NCBI GenBank assembly: GCA_016283575.1 | Contig: JAEEND010000005.1 | Coordinates: forward strand, 1-64,000 | DNA length: 64,000 nt | Direction: 5' to 3' | DNA from: Lachnospiraceae bacterium | GTDB taxonomy: Bacteria > Bacillota > Clostridia > Lachnospirales > Lachnospiraceae | Shown here: positions 58,091 to 64,000 of the stretch, piece by piece | Numbering within the stretch: the stretch's first letter is position 1 | Layout of the letters: each line of letters begins with the position of its first letter | The notes under the pieces: model-generated | What the model was told of the DNA's origin: nothing | The model's input: the letters and a program-made list of their open reading frames with translations, nothing else | Database searches by the model: none | Program-made: the position numbers and the translations under genes

Positions 58091-59454
58091 TCAGGAGTAC
58101 TATTTTGGCCAATAATTTAAACAAAGAAAATGCAAATCATATTATTAAAAATGTAATACCCGGTTCTTTTGCCTACAAAGCGGGATTAAAACCCGGCGAC
58201 GAGCTCATCTCAATCAACGGTGAGCCCATTGTTGATATTTTTGACTATAGATACAATATACTTTCCAAAAAGCTTGATATTGTCGTAAAAAGAAACGGTG
58301 AGGAGCTTTCGGTAGTTCTTTTTAAGGATTCCGACGATTCCGACCCGGGTCTTGAATTTGAAGGCGGTATTATGGACGAATACAGAAGGTGCAAGAATAA
58401 CTGTATTTTCTGTTTCATTGACCAGATGCCTCCAGGAATGAGAAAGACCCTTTACTTTAAAGACGATGATTCAAGACTTTCTTTTTTACAGGGTAATTAT
58501 GTGACTCTTACCAATTTGAGTGAAGCGGATGTGGAGAGGATCATTCGTTTCAGAATGGAGCCCATAAATATCTCTTTTCAGACTACCAATCCTGAACTTC
58601 GATGCAAAATGCTGAATAACCGCTTCGCGGGAGAATCCCTTAAGATCGTGGACCGTTTTTATGAAAATGAGATTGTAATGAACGGTCAGATAGTATTATG
58701 TAAGGGTGTAAATGACGGTGAAGAGTTACGTCGAAGCATTGAAGATCTGATGAAATATCTTCCGTATCTTGAAAGCGTTTCCGTAGTGCCCGTGGGCTTA
58801 TCAAAATACCGCGACGGCTTATATCCGTTAGAATCCTTTACAAAAGAAGATGCCATTGAAGTCATCGATATGGTCGAACATTATCAGAAGATCACCTATG
58901 AACAGTATGGGCTTCATTTTATCCATGCAAGTGATGAATGGTATATTCTTGCAGGTCGTGAAATGCCTGAAGAAGAAAGGTATGACGGATACTTACAGCT
59001 TGAAAACGGCGTCGGTATGATCAGATTATTATGCGACGAATTTGATAATGCCTTTAATTCTTTTAAACCAAGCTTACTGAGAAAACTGTTTTTAAAGCAT
59101 GAAGCCACTTTGGTCACGGGAAAGCTTGCATATCCCATCATGAAGCGATTTGCGGATATGGTCATGAATTCTTATCCCAAGGTAAAAATTGATGTGGTTG
59201 CCATCACCAACAACTTCTTTGGTGAAAAGATCACTGTCTCGGGACTTCTTACGGCTCAGGATATAATAGCCCAGTTAAAGGAAAGAGGCTATTATAAAAC
59301 CGTAATGCTTCCGAACAATGTCTTAAAGGCGGACGAAGATATATTCTTAGATGACTTAAGCCTTAAAGAGTTCGAGGATTCTTTACAAGTAAAGACCTGC
59401 GTTGTAAAATCAAGCGGTCAAGAATTATTATATGCAATGCTGGGATTAATCTAG
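58087..59454 (+). CDS. DUF512 protein (PDZ-like plus radical-SAM-like)
   Basis: This 455-residue protein has an N-terminal PDZ-like region (VIPGSFAYKAGLKPGDELISINGEP, about 20-85), then a Cys cluster RCKNNCIFCFIDQMPPGMRKTLYFKDDDSRLSF resembling a radical-SAM iron-sulfur site (C-x3-C-x2-C spacing), then the DUF512 domain (DEWYILAGREMPEEERYDGYLQLENGVGM...). Its reaction is unknown. It is usually next to der, as here. Its start overlaps the kinase stop, so it is translationally coupled to the two-component system, an unusual link. Confidence 0.88.
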   Translation: MIRSTILANNLNKENANHIIKNVIPGSFAYKAGLKPGDELISINGEPIVDIFDYRYNILSKKLDIVVKRNGEELSVVLFKDSDDSDPGLEFEGGIMDEYRRCKNNCIFCFIDQMPPGMRKTLYFKDDDSRLSFLQGNYVTLTNLSEADVERIIRFRMEPINISFQTTNPELRCKMLNNRFAGESLKIVDRFYENEIVMNGQIVLCKGVNDGEELRRSIEDLMKYLPYLESVSVVPVGLSKYRDGLYPLESFTKEDAIEVIDMVEHYQKITYEQYGLHFIHASDEWYILAGREMPEEERYDGYLQLENGVGMIRLLCDEFDNAFNSFKPSLLRKLFLKHEATLVTGKLAYPIMKRFADMVMNSYPKVKIDVVAITNNFFGEKITVSGLLTAQDIIAQLKERGYYKTVMLPNNVLKADEDIFLDDLSLKEFEDSLQVKTCVVKSSGQELLYAMLGLI

Positions 59455-59490
59455 TATAATTTGATTAAGATTAAGTAAATGAGGATAGAT

Positions 59491-60825
59491 ATGTCAAATA
59501 AAAGAAAGCCCATAGTGGCAGTGGTGGGGCGCCCCAATGTAGGTAAATCCACATTGTTCAATGCCCTCGCCGGAGAAATGATCTCAATAGTAAAGGATAC
59601 CCCCGGTGTTACAAGAGACAGAATATATGTTGATGTAAACTGGCTTGATTATTCATTTACTCTTGTTGATACAGGCGGTATCGAACCTGACAGTAATGAT
59701 GTCATCCTTAAACAGATGCGTGAGCAGGCGGAAATGGCAATCGAAACAGCGGATGTCATTCTTTTTATGGTGGATGTAAAGCAGGGTCTTGTTGATTCCG
59801 ATCAGAGAGTCTGTGATATGCTTCGCCGTTCCGGTAAGCCCGTATTACTGGTTGTCAACAAAGTGGATGACTTTAATAAATATATGCCCGATGTTTATGA
59901 GTTTTATAATCTCGGCATCGGCGATCCTTATCCCATTTCTTCGGTTAACAGACTGGGATTCGGCGATTTTCTTGATGAAGTTGTTAAGAATTTTAAGATC
60001 GACCCAAATTCCGATGAAGAAGATGACAGGATCAAGGTTGCCGTGATCGGTAAACCAAATGTCGGTAAGAGTTCACTTATTAATAAGATTCTCGGTGAAA
60101 ACAGGCTTATTGTTTCCGATATTGCCGGAACCACAAGAGATGCCGTAGATACTGATGTGATCTATGAAGGCAAGGAATATGTATTCATCGATACAGCCGG
60201 TGTCCGTCGTAAAAAGAAGATTCATGAAGATTTAGAGCATTATATGATAGTAAGAACCGTAAGTGCCGTTGAAAGAGCGGATGTATGTGTTCTTATGATC
60301 GATGCAAAAGAAGGCGTTACCGAACAGGATGCCAAAGTTGCGGGAATTGCCCATGACCGTGGCAAAGCCATTGTGGTTGCTGTTAATAAGTGGGATGATG
60401 TTGAGAAAGACGATAAGACTATTTATCGATTTACTGAAAATGTGCGAAATGTCCTTTCATTTATGCAATATGCGGAGATCATATTTATTTCCGCAAAGAC
60501 GGGACAGCGTATCAATAAGCTTTTTGAGACGATAGATGCCGTATATGAAAATCATAACATGAGAGTCGGCACCGGCGTTCTCAATGAGATCATGACCAAG
60601 GCAGTTGCCATGCAGCAGCCTCCCACGGATAAGGGTAAGAGACTTAAGTTATTTTATATTACCCAGGCATCCGTTAAGCCTCCCACATTTGTTATCTTTG
60701 TAAATGACAAGCAGCTTATGCATTTCTCATATACAAGATATATTGAGAATCAGATACGAGAGACTTTTGGATTTAAAGGAACACCCCTTCATTTCATCAT
60801 AAGGGAGCGAAAGGAAGATAAGTAA
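59491..60825 (+). CDS. der: Ribosome biogenesis GTPase Der (EngA)
   Basis: This double GTPase is needed for 50S assembly. It has G domain 1 (GRPNVGKST at about 12-20, DTGG, NKVD), G domain 2 ([17 protein letters not shown]) and a C-terminal KH-like domain ([12 protein letters not shown]-type end [20 protein letters not shown]). The start at 59491 follows GAGG at 59482-59485; the in-frame ATG at 59479 would place that site inside the gene. 444 residues is the usual size. It begins the der-plsY-gpsA run. Confidence 0.97.
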   Translation: MSNKRKPIVAVVGRPNVGKSTLFNALAGEMISIVKDTPGVTRDRIYVDVNWLDYSFTLVDTGGIEPDSNDVILKQMREQAEMAIETADVILFMVDVKQGLVDSDQRVCDMLRRSGKPVLLVVNKVDDFNKYMPDVYEFYNLGIGDPYPISSVNRLGFGDFLDEVVKNFKIDPNSDEEDDRIKVAVIGKPNVGKSSLINKILGENRLIVSDIAGTTRDAVDTDVIYEGKEYVFIDTAGVRRKKKIHEDLEHYMIVRTVSAVERADVCVLMIDAKEGVTEQDAKVAGIAHDRGKAIVVAVNKWDDVEKDDKTIYRFTENVRNVLSFMQYAEIIFISAKTGQRINKLFETIDAVYENHNMRVGTGVLNEIMTKAVAMQQPPTDKGKRLKLFYITQASVKPPTFVIFVNDKQLMHFSYTRYIENQIRETFGFKGTPLHFIIRERKEDK

Positions 60826-60827
60826 AA

Positions 60828-61475
60828 ATGGTACGGGTTTTATGCATTGTAATAGGGTATCTTTTCGGGATGATACAGACATCCTTCATCCTTGGAAAAA
60901 TAAAGGGTATTGATATCAGAGAACATGGAAGCGGAAACGCAGGCACCACCAATACTTTAAGAGTACTCGGTAAAAAAGCCGGCCTCATTGTTTTCGTCGG
61001 GGATCTTTTAAAGTCCATCATAGCCCTTACTTTAGTGAGATTTCTGATCACGCCTTCATATCCTGAAATTAAATATTTGCTTTTATTTTATACAGGATTC
61101 GGCGCGGTGATCGGTCATAACTTTCCTTTCTATCTTAAATTTAAAGGAGGAAAGGGTATTGCAGCCACAGGCGGCATGATACTTTCACTGCACTGGATAT
61201 TTGTCCCCTTTGGATTGTTTTTCTTTTTCGGAACCTTTTTCCTGACTCATTATGTGTCTCTTGGTTCCCTGATACTATATTTAACCTTCTTTATTGAGGT
61301 TGTATTATTCGGTCAGATGGGTATTTTCGAAGCCACTCAGCCGGTACTTTATGAAATATACGCAGTATGCTTTGTCATGATGGCAATGGCATATTGGAAA
61401 CATAAAGATAATATTGTGCGTCTTCTTCATCACGAAGAAAGAAAGACTTATTTAACAAAAAAGAACGAAATTTAG
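60828..61475 (+). CDS. plsY: Glycerol-3-phosphate acyltransferase PlsY
   Basis: This membrane enzyme transfers the acyl group from PlsX-made acyl phosphate to glycerol-3-phosphate, the first step of phospholipid synthesis. The 215-residue protein has about five spans and family motifs IDIREHGSGNAGTTN, GHNFPFYLKFKGGKGIA and a late HKDNI...RL segment. It lies between der and gpsA; GpsA makes its glycerol-3-phosphate substrate. Confidence 0.96.
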   Translation: MVRVLCIVIGYLFGMIQTSFILGKIKGIDIREHGSGNAGTTNTLRVLGKKAGLIVFVGDLLKSIIALTLVRFLITPSYPEIKYLLLFYTGFGAVIGHNFPFYLKFKGGKGIAATGGMILSLHWIFVPFGLFFFFGTFFLTHYVSLGSLILYLTFFIEVVLFGQMGIFEATQPVLYEIYAVCFVMMAMAYWKHKDNIVRLLHHEERKTYLTKKNEI

Positions 61476-61484
61476 GAGAAGAGT

Positions 61485-62507
61485 ATGAAAAAAATCGGTA
61501 TTATCGGCGCAGGTTCCTGGGGAATAGCTTTGGCAGCGCTTTTAGAAGAAAACGGACATGATGTTACTGTCTGGTCCAAATTTGAAGATGAAGTAAACAT
61601 GTTAAAAGAAAACCACGAACATGTGACCAAGCTTCCGGGTGTTAAGTTATCTGAAAAGATAAAGCTTACCACCGATTTAAAGGGCACCATCGAATCTTGT
61701 GAGATCCTCGTAATGGCAGTTCCTTCTCAGTTTACAAGATCTACTTCCCATATGATGAAAGAATTTGTTAAGGATGGTCAGATCATTGTTAATGTTTCAA
61801 AAGGTATTGAAGATGTGACCTATAAGACTCTTTCCGAAATCATAGAAGAAGAGATACCAAATGCGGAAGTTGCTGTTATGTGCGGACCTTCCCATGCAGA
61901 AGAAGTGGGAAGAAAGATCCCCACTACAATAGTTGTGGGTTCTCATAAGAGAAGCATTGCGGAGACTCTTCAGAATGTATTTATGAATGATGTATTCAGA
62001 GTTTATACTTCTCCGGATGTTCTCGGCATGGAAGTGGGCTCTGCTCTTAAAAACGTCATCGCCCTTGCTGCCGGTATGTGTGACGGTCTTGGTTACGGAG
62101 ATAATTCCAAGGCTGCTTTGATCACAAGAGGTATAGCAGAAATATCAAGACTTGGGATCGCTATGGGCGGTAAGGCCGAAACCTTCTTTGGATTAACAGG
62201 TATCGGAGATCTTATAGTAACCTGTCAGAGTAAGCACTCAAGAAACCGAAAGGCCGGAGAACTTATTGGACAGGGAAAAACCATGCAGGAAGCCATGGAT
62301 GAAGTAAAGATGGTTGTTGAAGGTGTTTATTCCACAAAGGCTGCCATCGGTCTTGCCAAGAAATACAATGTTGAATTACCTATTATTGAACAGGTTAACG
62401 CCATTCTTTTCGAAGGAAAGGATGCCCGTTCAGCCGTAAACGAACTGATGCTCAGAGACAAAAAGATTGAGATAGAATGTTCCTTTCCGGAACATACTAA
62501 CGACTGA
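61485..62507 (+). CDS. gpsA: NAD(P)-dependent glycerol-3-phosphate dehydrogenase
   Basis: It reduces dihydroxyacetone phosphate to glycerol-3-phosphate for phospholipids. The 340-residue protein has an N-terminal Rossmann motif IGIIGAGSWGIALAALL, the GPSHAEEV block, the catalytic Lys region GSALKNVIALAAGMCDGLGYG and a late TGIGDLIVTCQSKHSRNR. AGGAGAAGAG precedes the start. A 9-bp TGATAATAA/TTATTATCA hairpin (62505-62535) spans its stop codon and the gap to the next gene. Confidence 0.97.
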   Translation: MKKIGIIGAGSWGIALAALLEENGHDVTVWSKFEDEVNMLKENHEHVTKLPGVKLSEKIKLTTDLKGTIESCEILVMAVPSQFTRSTSHMMKEFVKDGQIIVNVSKGIEDVTYKTLSEIIEEEIPNAEVAVMCGPSHAEEVGRKIPTTIVVGSHKRSIAETLQNVFMNDVFRVYTSPDVLGMEVGSALKNVIALAAGMCDGLGYGDNSKAALITRGIAEISRLGIAMGGKAETFFGLTGIGDLIVTCQSKHSRNRKAGELIGQGKTMQEAMDEVKMVVEGVYSTKAAIGLAKKYNVELPIIEQVNAILFEGKDARSAVNELMLRDKKIEIECSFPEHTND

Positions 62508-62550
62508 TAATAAAGCATGAAGTTGATTATTATCAAGATGGGAGAATACT

Positions 62551-63363
62551 TTGGAGAATAATTTTAAATCAACAGGCGAATATATCGCATCAGAAGAATT
62601 AATGTCATCCGTTAACATTGCTATGGCTCTTGAAAAGCCCCTTCTTATAAAGGGAGAGCCCGGCACGGGAAAGACAATGCTTGCAAAGGCAGTGGCCGAT
62701 GCATTAAATAAAAAGCTTCTTGTGTGGAATATTAAATCAACTACAAAGGCTCAGGAAGGTTTATATACCTATGATACCATTCAGCGTCTTTATGACAGCC
62801 AGTTCGGTGGCGAGAATGTTGATGATATTTCCCATTATATTAAGCTTGGTAAGCTGGGAGAAGCCTTTGATTCCGATGAACAGGTAGTGCTGTTGATAGA
62901 TGAAATAGATAAGGCAGATCTTGAATTCCCCAATGACTTATTATGGGAACTTGACCAGATGGAATTCTATATTTACGAAACCAAGAAAACCGTAAAGGCC
63001 AAGAAACGCCCCATCGTTATCATTACATCCAATGCGGAAAAAGAACTTCCGGATGCTTTTTTGCGTCGTTGCATTTTCCATTATATCGATTTCCCCAATC
63101 AGGAACTCATGGAAGAAATCGTAAAGACCCATGTTCCTGATATTGAAGAGAAAATGCTAAAGAATGCCATGGATACTTTTTATGAAATAAGATCCTATTC
63201 TCAGTTACGTAAAAAGCCCGCAACCAGCGAACTCATTGACTGGCTCAATGCCATGATGATAGGCGGGATCGATCCGGATATCATCAGAAAAGAGCTTCCT
63301 TTTGTGGGAGTGCTTATTAAAAAAGACGAAGATTTGGAAGTTATAAGAAGAAGGGTAGACTGA
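62551..63363 (+). CDS. MoxR-type AAA+ ATPase
   Basis: This 270-residue AAA+ protein has Walker A GEPGTGKTM (about 35-43), Walker B LLIDEIDKAD (about 112-121), sensor 1 ITSNAEKELPDAFLRRC with the arginine finger pair, and a short lid. It starts with TTG, supported by GGGAGAA upstream. The MoxR/CoxD group acts as a chaperone with VWA proteins to insert metal cofactors or assemble complexes; the VWA partner begins three bases downstream. The specific client is unknown. Confidence 0.9.
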   Translation: MENNFKSTGEYIASEELMSSVNIAMALEKPLLIKGEPGTGKTMLAKAVADALNKKLLVWNIKSTTKAQEGLYTYDTIQRLYDSQFGGENVDDISHYIKLGKLGEAFDSDEQVVLLIDEIDKADLEFPNDLLWELDQMEFYIYETKKTVKAKKRPIVIITSNAEKELPDAFLRRCIFHYIDFPNQELMEEIVKTHVPDIEEKMLKNAMDTFYEIRSYSQLRKKPATSELIDWLNAMMIGGIDPDIIRKELPFVGVLIKKDEDLEVIRRRVD

Positions 63364-63366
63364 TAA

Positions 63367-64000
63367 TTGTTTTCTAAATTTTTCTATACATTAAAGGCCA
63401 AAGGTCTTGATGTATCATTAAGCGAATGGATAACTTTAAATCGTGCTGTTTCCATGGGCCTTGAAGGCACCAGTCTTACAGGGTTTTATTATGTTGCCCG
63501 TGCAATCTTAGTTAAAAACGAAACTGATTTTGATAAATTCGATCTTGCCTTTGAAGAATGTTTCAAAGGCATAAAATCCGATAATGCAAATATTACTGAC
63601 AGAATGCTTGAATGGCTGGATAAATCCGAAATGATGGAGCTCCTTCATGAAGAGGAGCGCTTCTGGCTTAATCAACAGGAAGATCTTCATATCGACAAAG
63701 AAGATGTGGAGACCAAATTCAAGGACAGACTTAAAGATCAGGATTCCGAACATAACGGCGGTAATTACTGGATAGGTACCATGGGTAAAACCAGCTTTGG
63801 TAACATGGGTGGCAATATCGGAGGGATCCGTGTAGGCGGTACAACCGGTTATCAATCGGCCTTTGCCGTGGTGGGAGCGAGAAAATATAAGGACTTCCGC
63901 GATGACAAAATGCTTGATAACAGGCAGTTTCAACTGGCATTTCGCAAACTGCGTCAGTTTTCATCAAAACTTGATATTCCCAAAACAGAACTTGATATTA
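63367..64000 (+). CDS. VWA domain (CoxE-like) protein, 5' part
   Basis: An open frame runs from a TTG at 63367 to the window end without a stop; 211 codons are visible. The N-terminus (FSKFFYTLKAKGLDVSLSEWITLNRAV) and the Gly-rich GGNYWIGTMGKTSFGNMGGNIGG segment, followed by FQLAFRKLRQFSSKL, match the region before the metal-binding VWA domain in CoxE-like proteins, whose MIDAS part should lie beyond the window. It pairs with the MoxR ATPase. A frame on the opposite strand (63508-63933) is a shadow. Confidence 0.85.
   Translation, partial: MFSKFFYTLKAKGLDVSLSEWITLNRAVSMGLEGTSLTGFYYVARAILVKNETDFDKFDLAFEECFKGIKSDNANITDRMLEWLDKSEMMELLHEEERFWLNQQEDLHIDKEDVETKFKDRLKDQDSEHNGGNYWIGTMGKTSFGNMGGNIGGIRVGGTTGYQSAFAVVGARKYKDFRDDKMLDNRQFQLAFRKLRQFSSKLDIPKTELDI

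Noticed and set aside
63508-63933. A 141-codon open frame on the minus strand at the window end
   Set aside because: It is a shadow of the VWA/CoxE-like gene, which continues off the window and so lacks a stop here.

Overview
The window is about 40% GC, densely coding and mostly on the plus strand. Gene content and order point to a Gram-positive Clostridia member, most likely Lachnospiraceae of a gut or rumen type. The grounds are the Firmicutes block rnc-smc-ftsY-ylxM-ffh-rpsP-khpA-rimM-trmD-rplS-lepB-rbgA-rnhB-ylqG-ylqH, a CheV coupling protein, PlsX/PlsY lipid genes, LplB/YtcP/LplA-type sugar transport, and scattered GH2, GH43, GH16 and GH30 glycosidases. This is inferred from families and order; no database search was possible.

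Layout. 1-180: 3' end of a 23S rRNA gene with a terminator but no 5S gene after it. 234-7519: a divergent shikimate-kinase-like gene, cheV, a degenerate sirtuin-like gene, a 965-residue acidic membrane protein built from FliM-like short motifs, then hisH-hisF-ung. 7531-7750: tRNA-Leu(CAA) with its own promoter and terminator. 7837-16211: divergent GH43 and GH2 genes, pepT, a DUF1905-like/C39-like fusion, a Nudix hydrolase, a GH16 lipoprotein, an esterase and a zinc-finger membrane protein. 16208-23896: polA-coaE, an FtsA-like actin with a long C-terminal extension, a YycJ-type metallohydrolase, an ACT protein and a UPF0210 protein. 23895-24030: two tandem hairpin units with compensatory base changes. 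24115-30834: an operator-rich promoter driving a three-gene sugar ABC importer, then a LacI regulator and a GH30 glycosidase, which looks like a beta-glucan uptake locus. 30948-32130 (minus): a cobalamin riboswitch controlling a DUF4430 (transcobalamin-C-like) lipoprotein and an ECF S component. 32165-34582: divergent tmcAL and pta, with a Rex-like operator upstream of pta and no ackA after it.

34680-54802: the large housekeeping block of YceD, L32, PlsX, ACP, RNase III, SMC, FtsY and the SRP/ribosome maturation genes. It is interrupted by an ilvA-araC pair and contains two signal peptidase genes flanking rbgA. It ends with an orphan FliK-like/FlhB-C-like pair, a GT-C-like membrane protein, and a yraN gene with no ATG, GTG or TTG start. 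54888-59454: a two-component system translationally coupled to a DUF512 protein. 59491-62507: der-plsY-gpsA. 62551-64000: a MoxR-type AAA ATPase and a VWA/CoxE-like protein that runs off the window.

The most unusual items are: the acidic protein with about a dozen FliM-like CheY-binding-type motifs near cheV; the riboswitch-controlled DUF4430/ECF-S pair; the covarying tandem hairpins; two genes (lepB and tmcAL) whose -10 boxes sit exactly six bases before the ATG, implying leaderless mRNAs; the DUF1905/C39-like fusion; the FtsA-like protein with beta-grasp-like repeats; and the yraN gene with a non-standard start. No CRISPR array, prophage, insertion sequence or recognisable defence system was seen.
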